A stretch of DNA of 64,000 nt, from contig NZ_MSIE01000002.1 of NCBI RefSeq assembly GCF_001921205.1, positions 124,001 to 188,000 on the forward strand. The letters run 5' to 3'. Each line of letters starts with the position of its first letter. Position 1 is the first letter of the stretch. Position numbers and translations under genes: made by a program. Origin of the DNA: Actinophytocola xanthii. GTDB lineage: Bacteria; Actinomycetota; Actinomycetes; Mycobacteriales; Pseudonocardiaceae. The notes under the pieces are model-generated. The model saw nothing but the letters and a program-made list of their open reading frames with translations, had not been told where the DNA came from and ran no database searches. This document shows positions 16,572 to 26,462 of the stretch, piece by piece.

Positions 16572-17951
16572 ATGAAGTCTCCCCACCGCACCGCCCGCCT
16601 GGCCCTCGTGCTCTGCCTGTCGCTCACCCTCGCCGCGTGCGGGTCCGACGGCGCCGGAGGTTCCGACGCCGTCGGCGAGGACGGCAGGGTCGTGGTCACG
16701 GTCGCCATCGACGCCGGCCTCGAGCAGGGCGCCGTCGACGCCTTCAACGAACGGGTCGAGCAGTTCGAGGCCAGTCACTCCGATGTGGACATCCAGCCGC
16801 AGGAGTACACCTGGAGCGCGGCCACCTTCACCTCCCAGCTGGCCGGCGGAACCATCCCCGACGTGTTCACCGTGCCGTTCACCGACGGCCGCGGCCTGAT
16901 CGAACGCGAGCAGATCGCCGACATCGCCGACCAGGTGGACCGGCTCCCGTACGCGGACTCGTTCAACCCCACCGTCGCCACCGCCGGCCAGGCGCCCGAC
17001 GGTCGCCAGTGGGCGGTGCCGATCGCCGCCTACGGCCAGGGACTGCACTACAACCGGACTCTGTTCACCCAGGCCGGGCTCGACCCGGACCGGCCGCCCA
17101 CCACCTGGCCGCAGGTGCGCGCCGCGGCACGGCAGATCGCCGAGCGCACCGGGCAGACCGGCTACGCGCAGATGACCTCCGACAACACCGGCGGCTGGAT
17201 CCTGACCACACTGGACTACGCGTTCGGGGGCCGTACGGAGTCGATCCGGGGGGAGAAGGCAACGGCCACCCTGGACACGCCCGAGATGACCGAGGCGCTC
17301 GAGCTGGTGGCGGCCATGCGGTGGGAGGACGAGAGCATGGGCGCCAACTTCCTCTACGACTGGGCGACCATCAACCAGGACTTCGCGGCCGGCCGGATCG
17401 GCATGTACGTCTCCGGTGGCGGCAACTACGGCAACCTCGTCACGCAGAACGCGATGCGGCCGGCCGACTACGGGGTGGCGGTCCTGCCGCTGGTCGACGA
17501 CCCCGAGGCCGGGGTGCTCGGCGGCGGCACGCTGGCCGTGGTGAGCCCGAAGACCGGTGAGCGCACCCGCGAGGCGGCGGTGCGGTGGATCGACTTCTAC
17601 TACATGGCCAAGCTCACCGACAAGGACGCCGCCGTCCTCGACGCGCGGACCCTGGCCGAGACGGGCCAGCCGGTGGGCGCTCCCCAGCTGCCGGTGCTGG
17701 ACCGGGCGACCTTCGACGCGGCGCGGGGCTGGGTGAAGGAGTACGTGAACGTCCCGGTGGACCAGCTCAGGCCCTACACCGACGCGATGTTCGACCAGCC
17801 GCTGGTCACCGAGCCGACCCGGTCGACCCAGGAGGTGTACGGCATTCTCGACACCGTCGTGCAGACCGTGCTCACCGACCGGGACGCCGACATTCCCGCG
17901 TTGCTGGCCGACGCCCAGTCGCAGGCCCAGGCCCTGCTCGACCGGGGCTGA
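16572..17951 (+). CDS. Sugar ABC transporter substrate-binding lipoprotein
   Basis: The 459-residue protein has a lipoprotein signal peptide with lipobox LTLAAC, then a family 1 (MalE-type) extracellular binding domain rich in Trp/Tyr/Asn stretches such as FTVPFTDGRG and AVPIAAYGQGLHYN. It would capture oligosaccharides, probably alpha-glucans cut by the secreted glucanase encoded downstream, and hand them to the two permeases. ATG at 16572 follows GGAG; upstream in-frame sequence lies inside the GH13 gene. Confidence 0.92.
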   Translation: MKSPHRTARLALVLCLSLTLAACGSDGAGGSDAVGEDGRVVVTVAIDAGLEQGAVDAFNERVEQFEASHSDVDIQPQEYTWSAATFTSQLAGGTIPDVFTVPFTDGRGLIEREQIADIADQVDRLPYADSFNPTVATAGQAPDGRQWAVPIAAYGQGLHYNRTLFTQAGLDPDRPPTTWPQVRAAARQIAERTGQTGYAQMTSDNTGGWILTTLDYAFGGRTESIRGEKATATLDTPEMTEALELVAAMRWEDESMGANFLYDWATINQDFAAGRIGMYVSGGGNYGNLVTQNAMRPADYGVAVLPLVDDPEAGVLGGGTLAVVSPKTGERTREAAVRWIDFYYMAKLTDKDAAVLDARTLAETGQPVGAPQLPVLDRATFDAARGWVKEYVNVPVDQLRPYTDAMFDQPLVTEPTRSTQEVYGILDTVVQTVLTDRDADIPALLADAQSQAQALLDRG

Positions 17952-17954
17952 GAC

Positions 17955-18863
17955 GTGACCCGGCGCCGGCGGAGCCCGCGAACCTGGGTGCGGCACGGAG
18001 GGCTCGCGCCCCTGGTGTTCCTGTTGCCGATGGTGCTGGTCTTCGGGTTGTTCTCCTGGGGGCCGATCGTCCAGTCCGTGGTGATGAGCGTCCAGCGGAC
18101 CAACATGGTGACCGGGGCGGAGTTCGTCGGGTTGGACAACTTCGCCCAGGTGCTCGCCGACCCTCTGCTGTGGACGGCCGTGCGGAACACGCTCTGGTTC
18201 GCGGTGCTCGCGCTGGTGTTCGGCTACCCCATCCCGCTGGTGGTCGCCGTGCTGATCAACGAGGTGCGCAGGCGCAGGGGCCTGTTCAGCGCCTTGGCCT
18301 ACCTGCCGGTGGTGGTCCCACCGGTGGTGGCGGTGCTGCTGTGGAAGTTCTTCTTCGACGCCGGGCCGAACGGGGTCTTCAACACGCTCCTCGGCGCGGT
18401 CGGGATCGGCCCGCTGCGGTGGCTGCAGGACGCCGACACCGCCATGCCCTCGCTGGTGCTCGAGGCCACCTGGGCGGCGGCCGGCAGCACGGTGATCATC
18501 TACCTGGCCGCGCTGGCCGCGGTGCCCCCGGAGCTCTACGAGGCCGCCGAGATCGACGGCGCGTCGATCCGGCGCAAGGTCTGGCACGTCACCCTGCCCA
18601 ACCTGCGCGGGGTCCTGCTGGTCACGTTCATCCTGCAGATCATCGGCACCGCGCAGGTGTTCCTCGAGCCGTTCCTGTTCACCGGGGGTGGACCGGCCAA
18701 CGCCACGACGACCGTCCTGCTGCTGATCTACGACTACGCCTTCGCCGACAGCCTGGGCGGGGACTACGGCGCGGCGACCGCGCTCAGCCTGATGCTGGCC
18801 GCCGTGCTCGCCGTGTTCTCCGCGCTCTACTTCCGCCTCACCCGCTCGTGGAGCACCTCGTGA
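17955..18863 (+). CDS. Sugar ABC transporter permease (MalF type)
   Basis: This 302-residue integral membrane protein has about six helices and the EAA loop (YEAAEIDGASIRRKVWHVTLPNL) that contacts the ATPase. It starts with GTG 3 bp after the binding-protein stop, and its TGA overlaps the GTG of the second permease. It pairs with that permease to form the channel. No ATPase gene follows, so it probably uses a shared MsiK-type ATPase. Confidence 0.92.
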   Translation: MTRRRRSPRTWVRHGGLAPLVFLLPMVLVFGLFSWGPIVQSVVMSVQRTNMVTGAEFVGLDNFAQVLADPLLWTAVRNTLWFAVLALVFGYPIPLVVAVLINEVRRRRGLFSALAYLPVVVPPVVAVLLWKFFFDAGPNGVFNTLLGAVGIGPLRWLQDADTAMPSLVLEATWAAAGSTVIIYLAALAAVPPELYEAAEIDGASIRRKVWHVTLPNLRGVLLVTFILQIIGTAQVFLEPFLFTGGGPANATTTVLLLIYDYAFADSLGGDYGAATALSLMLAAVLAVFSALYFRLTRSWSTS

Positions 18864-19723
18864 GCGGGCGTGGGCTGCTCTCCCCGGCGGAGTGGGCGTC
18901 GAAGCCGCTGCGGCGCGGGGTCCGCGTGGTCCACGGGTTGCTGCTCGCGCTGTTGCTGGTCGTCGGGCTCGGACCGATGCTGTGGTTGGCCAAGGCCGCC
19001 GTCACGCCGACCCGGGACACCCTCCGGCAGCCGCTCGCGATCTTCCCGAACGGCATCGACCTCGCCAACCTGGCCACCGCGTGGACCAGGGTGGACATCG
19101 ACCGCCACTTCCTCAACACGGTCCTGCTTGCGCTCGGCTGCTGGCTCGTGCAGCTCCTCGTGGCGACCACGGCTGGCTACGCGCTGGCCGTGCTCCGGCC
19201 GCGCTACGGCAGGCTGGTCACCGGCGTCGTGCTGGCGACGTTGTTCGTGCCGTCGATCGTGCTGCTGGTGCCGCTCTACCTCACCGTCGTCCGCACCTCG
19301 ATGATCAACACGTTCTGGGCCGTGTGGCTTCCGGCGGGCGCCAACGCGTTCGCCATCGTGCTCGTCCAGCGGTTCTTCGCGAACCTGCCGCGCGAGGTCT
19401 TCGAGGCCGCGCGGGTGGACGGCGCCGGGCCGTACCGGCTGTTCTGGTCGGTCGTGCTGCCGATGTCGCGGCCGATCATCGGCGTCGTCTCGGTGCTCGC
19501 CGTCGTGGCCAGCTGGAAGGACTTCCTCTGGCCGCTGCTCGTGCTGCCCGACCCGGCGGCGCAGCCGCTCTCGGTGCGCCTGCCCGCCCTCCAGCGCTAC
19601 GTCGAGCTCGACGTGTTCCTCGCCGCGCTGGCCATCTCCACCGTGATCCCGGTCGTGATCTTCCTGGTCTTCCAGCGGCTGTTCCTGCGCGGCGGCGCGT
19701 TGGAGGGCGCCGTGAAGGGCTGA
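18860..19723 (+). CDS. Sugar ABC transporter permease (MalG type)
   Basis: This 287-residue membrane protein has six predicted helices and an EAA loop (FEAARVDGAGPYRLFWSVVLPM). GTG at 18860 overlaps the previous stop (GTGA); the frame is open further upstream but only inside the first permease gene. It completes the importer. The next gene, for the secreted glucanase, starts 30 bp on, so all five genes from 14924 form one operon. Confidence 0.9.
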   Translation: MSGRGLLSPAEWASKPLRRGVRVVHGLLLALLLVVGLGPMLWLAKAAVTPTRDTLRQPLAIFPNGIDLANLATAWTRVDIDRHFLNTVLLALGCWLVQLLVATTAGYALAVLRPRYGRLVTGVVLATLFVPSIVLLVPLYLTVVRTSMINTFWAVWLPAGANAFAIVLVQRFFANLPREVFEAARVDGAGPYRLFWSVVLPMSRPIIGVVSVLAVVASWKDFLWPLLVLPDPAAQPLSVRLPALQRYVELDVFLAALAISTVIPVVIFLVFQRLFLRGGALEGAVKG

Positions 19724-19753
19724 CCCACCCGTCCCTGCCACGAGGAGCCAACA

Positions 19754-22669
19754 ATGATGTCGCAGCACCTGTCCCGAGTGGGGGCGGCCGCGCTCGCCGC
19801 CCTCCTCGTCACCGCCACGGCGGTGACCACCGCGCCGGTCACGGCCGCGGCCGCTGCGGTGACCGTCGAGGCGGAGAGGGCCGCCCTGGCCGGCGGCGCC
19901 CGCATCGAGACCGAGCACGCCGGGTACACCGGACCGGGCTATGTCGGTGGCTTCGTCGATGCCAACCGCGGCACGGCGACGGCCACCTTCGCCGTCACCG
20001 GGGCCACCGCGGGCGGCAACGACCTCGTCGTCCGGTACGCCAACGGCACCGGTGGCACCCGGACGATGTCGCTGGTCGTCAACGGGACCACCCGCCAGAT
20101 CAGCCTGCCCGCGACGGCGAGCTGGGCGACCTGGGGAACCGTGCGGTACTCGGCAGCGCTCGCCGGCGGCTCGAACACGGTCGCCCTGCGCTACGGGCGG
20201 GCGGACAACGGCAACGTGAACCTCGACAGCCTGACCGTCTCGCCGGCCCAGACACCCGCCGAGGGCACCTGCGAGGCGGAGGGCGCGGCGTTGTCCGGCG
20301 GCGCGCTGGCTGAGTCCGAGCACGCCGGGTACACCGGCTCGGGTTATGTCGGCGGTTTCACCGACGCCAACCGGGGCACCGCCACGGCCACGTTCACCGT
20401 GCCGGCCACGAGCACCGGGACCGCGACGGCGGTGATCCGGTACGCCAACGGCACCGGCGGCACCCGGACCATGTCGCTGGTGGTCGACGGCACCGCCCGC
20501 CAGATCACCCTGCCCGCCACCGCGAGCTGGTCGACCTGGGGCACGGTGGCGGAGCCGGTGTCGCTGCGCGCCGGGAACAACACGGTCGCGGTGGGCTACG
20601 GCACCGCCGACAGCGGCAACGTCAACCTCGACCAGCTCCGGATCGACGCCCCGCCCGCGCCGGAGGAGCCGGTGGGCGACGGCGAGCTCGAGACGGCCTT
20701 CCTCTCCGGCGGTGCCGCGGTCGGCACCGACGTCCCCGGCTTCACCGGGCGGGGTTTCGTCACCGGGCTGACCACCACGGGTGCCCGGGTCATCCGCACG
20801 GTGAACCTGGCCGCGGCCGGCACCGCCACCGTGGCGCTGCGGTTCCGCAACCCCACCGGCGCGGCCCGCACCCTCTCGGTCTACGCCAACGGCCTGCGCC
20901 AGGCGCGGCTCACGCTGCCGGCGGGGGAGTGGCAGACCCTGAACCACACGCTCCCGCTGCGGGCGAACCTGAACCTGGTCGGGTACCAGGTGGACCAGGG
21001 CGACACCGGCGGCGTCCAGCTCGACAACGTCGTCGTCGCCGGCAGCACGCCGCTGGACGCGCGCGGCGCGACCCTGCCGTACACCACCTACGAGGCGGAG
21101 GCGGGCAGGACCACCGGACGGGTGCTCCCCGCGGACCGCACGTACACCACCCGGCAGGCGGAGGCCTCCGGCCGGCGCGCGGTCGAGCTCACCGGCACCG
21201 GGCAGTACGTCGAGGTCACGCTGACCGAGCCGGCCAACGCGATCACCGTGCGGACCAGCATCCCGGACAACGCGCAGGGCACCGGCACCAGCGCCCCGCT
21301 TGCCGTGCACGCCGGCGGCGCGAAGGTCACCGACCTCGCGCTGACGTCCCGGTACAGCTGGATGTACGGCCCCTACCCGTTCACCGGCGCGCCCGGCGGC
21401 GAGCGCCCGCACCGCTTCTTCGACGACTCCCGGGTCCTGCTGCCCCGCACCTACCCGTCCGGCACCGTCCTCCGGCTGACCAAGGAGACCGCCGCCGTGG
21501 ACACGATCACGGTGGACCTGGTGGACGCCGAGGTCGCCGACCCGGCCCTGAGCGCGCCGGCGGGCTACGTGAACGTCACGGCGCACGGGGCGCGCCCCGA
21601 CGACGGCGGCGACGACACCGCGGCCATCCGGGCGGCGATCGCCGCGGCCCAGTCCGGCGCCACCCGGGGCGTGTGGATCCCGGTCGGCCGGTTCGCCATC
21701 AGCGGCCTGCTCCACGTCGCCGGCGTCGACGTCCGCGGGGCGGGGATCTGGCACACCGTCCTGCAGGGCACCAACCGCCGCGGCGGCTTCATGGCGACCG
21801 GCGGCAACGTCCAGGTCGCCGACCTCACCCTGGACGGCGACGTCACCACCCGCGACCCGGACAACGCCCCCAACTCCGACGCGGCGATCGAGGGCGACTT
21901 CGGCAGCGGTTCGCTGGTCCACCACGTCGCCACCAACCACGCGAAGGTCGGCCTCTGGGTGAACGGGAGCACCAGCGGCCTGTACGCGGCCGGGCTGCGG
22001 GTGCGCAACACGATGGCCGACGGGGTCAACATCAACGGCAACGCCACCGGCGTCCGGGTCGAACAGAGCACGCTGCGCAACACCGGCGACGACGCCCTGG
22101 CGATGTGGTCCTGGGCCGGGGCCGGGGGAACCGTGCGGGACAGCGTGTTCGCGTTCAACACCGTGGCGCTGCCGATCCTGGCGAACGGCGCGGCGATCTA
22201 CGGCGGCGCCGGCAACCGGGTCGAGGACACCCTGGTCTCGGACACGGTGTTCCAGGGTTCGGGCGTCACCGTGTCCAACTGGCACCAGGCGACCCCGTTC
22301 AGCGGGACCACGGTCGTCGCACGCACCACGCTCACCCGGACCGGATCCCACAGCCTCGACTGGAACAGCGACCTCGGCGCGGTCTGGCTGTACGCCCCGG
22401 AGACCGCGCTGACCGGCGCGGTGGTCCTGCGAGACCTGCGGGTGGCGGACAGCTCGTACCAGGGCCTGCTGGCGAGCTGGCAGCAGCCGATCACCAACCT
22501 GACCGTCGAGCGCGTGACCTTCGCCGGCACGGGGACCGCCGGCATGGAGTTCAACGTCCCGGGCAGCGGAACGTTCAGCCAGGTCACGGTAACCGGCAAC
22601 GCCGGACCGGCACTGGTGAACAACTCCGGCTTCACGATCGTGCGCGGCCCCGGCAACGTCGGCTGGTGA
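19754..22669 (+). CDS. Secreted alpha-1,3-glucanase/mycodextranase-like protein (GH87-like) with CBM35 modules
   Basis: The 971-residue protein has a signal peptide (about 1-35). Two closely similar CBM35 modules follow (about 36-155 and 165-290; each has AEGA/AERA..., HAGYTG-GYVGGF-DANRG and NGTGGTRTMSLVV). A third, more divergent CBM-like module covers about 300-420, then comes a domain typical of mycodextranases (from YEAEAGRTTGRVL). A right-handed parallel beta-helix runs from about 605 (VNVTAHGARPDDGGDDTAA) to the end, with pectate-lyase-like turns and clustered Asp residues (NTGDDALAMWSW). This layout matches GH87 alpha-1,3-glucanase/mycodextranase. It would release oligosaccharides outside the cell for the importer and GH13 enzyme of the same operon. 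Family call is from architecture. Confidence 0.8.
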   Translation: MMSQHLSRVGAAALAALLVTATAVTTAPVTAAAAAVTVEAERAALAGGARIETEHAGYTGPGYVGGFVDANRGTATATFAVTGATAGGNDLVVRYANGTGGTRTMSLVVNGTTRQISLPATASWATWGTVRYSAALAGGSNTVALRYGRADNGNVNLDSLTVSPAQTPAEGTCEAEGAALSGGALAESEHAGYTGSGYVGGFTDANRGTATATFTVPATSTGTATAVIRYANGTGGTRTMSLVVDGTARQITLPATASWSTWGTVAEPVSLRAGNNTVAVGYGTADSGNVNLDQLRIDAPPAPEEPVGDGELETAFLSGGAAVGTDVPGFTGRGFVTGLTTTGARVIRTVNLAAAGTATVALRFRNPTGAARTLSVYANGLRQARLTLPAGEWQTLNHTLPLRANLNLVGYQVDQGDTGGVQLDNVVVAGSTPLDARGATLPYTTYEAEAGRTTGRVLPADRTYTTRQAEASGRRAVELTGTGQYVEVTLTEPANAITVRTSIPDNAQGTGTSAPLAVHAGGAKVTDLALTSRYSWMYGPYPFTGAPGGERPHRFFDDSRVLLPRTYPSGTVLRLTKETAAVDTITVDLVDAEVADPALSAPAGYVNVTAHGARPDDGGDDTAAIRAAIAAAQSGATRGVWIPVGRFAISGLLHVAGVDVRGAGIWHTVLQGTNRRGGFMATGGNVQVADLTLDGDVTTRDPDNAPNSDAAIEGDFGSGSLVHHVATNHAKVGLWVNGSTSGLYAAGLRVRNTMADGVNINGNATGVRVEQSTLRNTGDDALAMWSWAGAGGTVRDSVFAFNTVALPILANGAAIYGGAGNRVEDTLVSDTVFQGSGVTVSNWHQATPFSGTTVVARTTLTRTGSHSLDWNSDLGAVWLYAPETALTGAVVLRDLRVADSSYQGLLASWQQPITNLTVERVTFAGTGTAGMEFNVPGSGTFSQVTVTGNAGPALVNNSGFTIVRGPGNVGW

Positions 22670-22680
22670 CGCGGCCGGTC

Positions 22681-23148
22681 TCAGCGGTTCTGGGACGGCG
22701 GGCCACCCGCGGAGGTGGGCAGGGTGTCCGGCTCGACCAGGACGAGCTCGACGTCCCACTGGCCCTCGCACTCGGCGCGGCGCACGAGTGCCTGGCCGGC
22801 GGCGTAGTTCCCGGCGGTGAAGAAGACCTCCGCCTCGAAGCCCTCGTTGTCCATTCCGGCCGGTCGGTAGCCCGCGGCGGTCACCGCGTCCTGGATCAGC
22901 ACCGTGAGCTCGTCGATGGGCTCGGCCGAGACCGCCCGCACGGTGAGGTGACCACGCGTGCTCACGACCTCGGTGACGGTGCCGACCCGGTCGAGGGAGA
23001 GCCCGTCGGGCAGGAGCGCGGTCTGCTCCGGGGGAGCGGGGCCGGGTCGCGGACAGCTCGCGGCCTCCTCCCCCGACCCACCCGAGCACCCCGCGACCAC
23101 CAGCAGTGACGCGGCGGCGACAGACAGTGCTAGCTCACGTCCCGGCAC
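22681..23148 (-). CDS. Small lipoprotein of unknown function
   Basis: The 155-residue protein starts with a lipoprotein signal (SVAAASLLVVAGC) and continues into a single small alpha/beta domain (strands TVTEVVSTRGHLTVRAV, helix DELTVLIQDAVTAAGY, strand DVELVLVEP). I recognise no family. A GTG start at 23148 is used. It is convergent with the glucanase gene (11 bp apart) and divergent from the VPS10-like gene. Confidence 0.75.
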   Translation of the reverse strand: MPGRELALSVAAASLLVVAGCSGGSGEEAASCPRPGPAPPEQTALLPDGLSLDRVGTVTEVVSTRGHLTVRAVSAEPIDELTVLIQDAVTAAGYRPAGMDNEGFEAEVFFTAGNYAAGQALVRRAECEGQWDVELVLVEPDTLPTSAGGPPSQNR

Positions 23149-23266
23149 GGCGCCACTCTAGACACCGAGTGGGAAAAACAGGGAAAACGAACAACCGTTC
23201 GGAGGACGACGAAACGGACTTCTCGGGGCTACCGTGCGGACGAATCCCCGAGCCTGGAGGCGACGA

Positions 23267-25615
23267 GTGGCCCCGCGCAGAACCCGACCTGTCCCGATCG
23301 TGGCCGCGGCGCTCGCGGTCCTCCTGGGTGCGGGCGCCGCCTCCGTCACCGAGCCGACGCGGGACGCCCCGGCGCCCGCGGCGCAGGCCACCGCCAACCC
23401 GGTCGGCGCCGAGGAGTGGATGTACCTCCAGCGCGCCAACCCGGACGGCTCCATTCCGGAGGCCGCGGTCACCGAGGCCGTCGCGCAGTCCGACCGGATG
23501 GGTGCGACGGCCATGCGCTCGCCCGGCACCGACCAGGTCTGGTCCGAGCTGGGCCCGAGCAACATCGGCGGCCGCATCCGCGACGTCGCGGCCGACCCGA
23601 CCACCAGGAACGTCGTCTACATCGCCACCGGCACCGGCGGGCTCTGGCGCAGCGACGACGCGGGCGCGACGTTCGTCCCCGCCTGGGACGACCAGCTGCC
23701 GCAGTCGATGGGCGCGGTCGCCGTCGACTCCCGCGGCGTGGTCTGGGCGGGCACCGGCGAGCCCGACCACGGCGGCGGCTCCTCCTACTACGGCCGGGGT
23801 GTCTACCGGTCCACCGACCGCGGTCGCACGTGGACCAACGTGGGGCTGCGCAGCGGCGACACCATCGGCCAGATCGTCATCGACCCGCGCGACGACCGGC
23901 GCGTGTTTGTCGCGGTGATGGGCGCGCTGCACGACACCCAGCCCACCCGCGGTCTGTTCATGACCGAGAACGGCGGGCGGACCTGGACCCGCGTCATCGT
24001 CCCGGCCAGTGCCTCGACCGGCGCGATCGACGTGAGCATCAACAAGTCCAACCCGGACATCATGCTCGCCACCACCTGGGACAAGATCCGGGACGAGAAG
24101 TCGCGCATCTACGGCAAGAACTCGTTCGTCTACCGCTCCACCGACGGCGGTCGCAGCTGGACCAACATCCACGCCGCGCCGCTCCCGCAGAGCGTCGACA
24201 TCGAGGGCCAGCCGGTCACCGCCACCTACGTCGGCCGGATGGGCGTCGACTTCAGCGACAGCGACCCCAACCGCGCCTACCTCATCTCCAGTACCGCCGG
24301 CGGCAACTTCAACGGCTTCTTCACCAGTGCCGACGCCGGCGCCACCTGGACCCCGGTCGGCCCGACCAGCGGCGGCACCCTGCAGACCATCAGCGGCGGG
24401 TTCGCCTGGTGGTTCGGCCGGGTGTACGTGGACCCGGTGGACCCGGCGCACGTGTTCGTCGCGGGCGTGAGCCTCGCCGAGAGCCGCGACGGCGGCCTCA
24501 CCTGGGTCACCTCGCAGACCCCGCACGCCGACCAGCACGGCCTCGAGTGGGACCCGTTCGTGCCGAACAAGGTGTACCTCGGCAACGACGGCGGCTTCTA
24601 CTGGTCCACCGAGAACGGCGCCGCGCAGGGCCTGTGGGCCAAGACCCCGCACCTCGCGGTGACACAGTTCTACGCGATGGACGTCTCGGTCCAGGACGGT
24701 TCCCGGGTCAACGCGGGCTCGCAGGACAACGGCTCGCTGAAGTCCTGGGGGACCGACAACACCGTCACCGGCGACTGGTTCAACTTCGTCGGCGGCGACG
24801 GGATGATGAACCGGATCGACCCGACCAACGACCGCAAGTACTACGGCTGCTCGCAGAACGGCGGCTGCCGCGGCTTCGTCGACGGCGTCGGGTTCAGCAT
24901 GGCGATCCCGGGCCTGCGCAGGAACTGGGTGGCGCCGCTCGAGTTCGGCGCCGACCCGCGGATCATGTTCGGCGGCAGCGAGGTCGTGAACCGGATCGAC
25001 ATCGACCCCGGCCAGCGCGTGTGGCAGCCGATCAGCCCGGACCTCACCGAGGGCACCGAGCCCCGCGCGCCCGGTTTCGGCACCGTCACGGCGATCGGCA
25101 CCACACCGGCCGATCCGAACCTGGTCTACGCCGGCACCGACAGCGGCCTGATGTGGGTCAGCCGCAACGCCATGGCCGCGCCCGGCGAGGTGACCTGGGA
25201 GAAGCTGCAGAGCCCGGTGTTCCCCGGTCGCTGGGTCACCCGCATCACCGTCGACCACGAGAACGCCAAGGTGGCCTGGGCGAGCTTCTCCGGCTGGCGC
25301 TCCGGCGACCCCTACCCGCACCTGGTCATGACCAGGGACGGCGGCCGCACCTGGTCGGACATCACCGGCTGGCGGATCCCACAGGCGCCGGTCAACGACG
25401 TCATCCGCCATCCCACGAAGAAGAACTGGCTGTTCATCGCGACCGACGTCGGCGTCTTCCGCACCACCAACCTCGGCAAGACGTGGAGCAAGGTCGGCGC
25501 GAACCTGCCGCTGGTGCCGGTCAACGACATCGACCTGCCGGCCGGCAGCGACACGCTCTACGCCGCCACCTACGGGCGCAGCATCTGGACCACCTCGCTC
25601 GCCGACGCGCAGTGA
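23267..25615 (+). CDS. Secreted VPS10/BNR-repeat beta-propeller protein
   Basis: The 782-residue protein has an N-terminal signal region and a long series of propeller blades with Asp-box/BNR motifs (S-D-GG-TW forms such as STDRGRTWTN, SADAGATWTP, RDGGLTWV, SRDGGRTW variants). It matches the sortilin/VPS10-domain and xyloglucanase-like group often labelled glycosyl hydrolase. The GTG at 23267 has GGAGG six bases upstream and is preferred over a GTG 11 codons earlier. No catalytic residues can be assigned, so it may bind carbohydrate or protein rather than cleave. It lies just ahead of a sugar importer operon (70 bp), suggesting a role in polymer capture. Confidence 0.8.
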   Translation: MAPRRTRPVPIVAAALAVLLGAGAASVTEPTRDAPAPAAQATANPVGAEEWMYLQRANPDGSIPEAAVTEAVAQSDRMGATAMRSPGTDQVWSELGPSNIGGRIRDVAADPTTRNVVYIATGTGGLWRSDDAGATFVPAWDDQLPQSMGAVAVDSRGVVWAGTGEPDHGGGSSYYGRGVYRSTDRGRTWTNVGLRSGDTIGQIVIDPRDDRRVFVAVMGALHDTQPTRGLFMTENGGRTWTRVIVPASASTGAIDVSINKSNPDIMLATTWDKIRDEKSRIYGKNSFVYRSTDGGRSWTNIHAAPLPQSVDIEGQPVTATYVGRMGVDFSDSDPNRAYLISSTAGGNFNGFFTSADAGATWTPVGPTSGGTLQTISGGFAWWFGRVYVDPVDPAHVFVAGVSLAESRDGGLTWVTSQTPHADQHGLEWDPFVPNKVYLGNDGGFYWSTENGAAQGLWAKTPHLAVTQFYAMDVSVQDGSRVNAGSQDNGSLKSWGTDNTVTGDWFNFVGGDGMMNRIDPTNDRKYYGCSQNGGCRGFVDGVGFSMAIPGLRRNWVAPLEFGADPRIMFGGSEVVNRIDIDPGQRVWQPISPDLTEGTEPRAPGFGTVTAIGTTPADPNLVYAGTDSGLMWVSRNAMAAPGEVTWEKLQSPVFPGRWVTRITVDHENAKVAWASFSGWRSGDPYPHLVMTRDGGRTWSDITGWRIPQAPVNDVIRHPTKKNWLFIATDVGVFRTTNLGKTWSKVGANLPLVPVNDIDLPAGSDTLYAATYGRSIWTTSLADAQ

Positions 25616-25685
25616 GGCCGGTCCAGCCCTGAACCGCCCGCCCATCCGACCACCCCGACGGACCGCCACCTGGTGGACCGTCGGG

Positions 25686-26462
25686 GTGATCGCACTGTCC
25701 GTCGTCTTCCTCGCCCCGCTCGCGGTCATGGTGCTTGGCTCGCTGCAGCGCCCACTGCAACCCCCACCCAACGGCCTGGACCTGTGGCCCGACCCCGCCG
25801 AGTGGGCCAACTACCCGGCGGTGGCGCGGTTCATGCCACTCGGCGGACTGCTGCTGAACTCGCTGCTGCTGGTCGTCCTCGCCGTCCCGGTCACCGTCGC
25901 GGTCACCTCGATGGCGGGCCTCGCGATCGTCACCGCGCGCGGGACGGCACGCCGCCTGCTGGTCGGCGTGTCGGTACTCACGCTGCTCGTCCCCGCCGCC
26001 ACGCTGTGGGTGCCGAGGGTCGTGCTGCTGCGCGGCGTCGGCCTGGCCGACACACCGTTCACCGTCGCCCTGCTCGCGCTCGCCGGCACGACCCCGTTCT
26101 ACGTCCTGCTGTTCGCGCTGGCCTACTCGCGCATCCCCCGGTCGCTGCTCGAGGCCGCCACGCTGGAGGGCATGAGCCCGTTCGCGGTGTGGCGCCGCGT
26201 CGCGCTGCCGCTGGCCAGGCCGGCGGCGGTGGCCGTGGCGGCGCTGGCCGGGCTGTACTACTGGTCCACGTTCATGGACCCGCTGACCCTCGTGTCGTCG
26301 CCGGGAAACTGGCCGGCGGCACTGGGGCTGCGGACCCTCAGTGAGATGGAGGTCGCGCTGTACCCGATCTACCTCGCGGCCGCGGTGCTGGTGACCGCAC
26401 CCGCGCTGCTCGCGTTCGGCGTCGCCCAACGGTCCTTCTTCTCGTCGGTGGAGCGCCGATGA
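25686..26462 (+). CDS. Sugar ABC transporter permease (MalG type)
   Basis: This 258-residue membrane protein has an EAA loop (LEAATLEGMSPFAVWRRVALPL). The GTG at 25686 places the first helix directly at the N-terminus. In-frame residues upstream (from a CTG at 25629, RPPIRPPRRTATWW) look like a normal cytoplasmic lead, so the true start may be a non-standard codon there. Its stop overlaps the ATG of the binding-protein gene. Unusually, this permease precedes the binding protein. Confidence 0.82.
   Translation: MIALSVVFLAPLAVMVLGSLQRPLQPPPNGLDLWPDPAEWANYPAVARFMPLGGLLLNSLLLVVLAVPVTVAVTSMAGLAIVTARGTARRLLVGVSVLTLLVPAATLWVPRVVLLRGVGLADTPFTVALLALAGTTPFYVLLFALAYSRIPRSLLEAATLEGMSPFAVWRRVALPLARPAAVAVAALAGLYYWSTFMDPLTLVSSPGNWPAALGLRTLSEMEVALYPIYLAAAVLVTAPALLAFGVAQRSFFSSVERR

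Noticed and set aside
18827-23089. A 1420-codon open frame on the minus strand
   Set aside because: It is antisense to the MalG permease and glucanase genes, which have clear domains; composition is Arg/Gly/His-rich shadow sequence typical of high-GC DNA.
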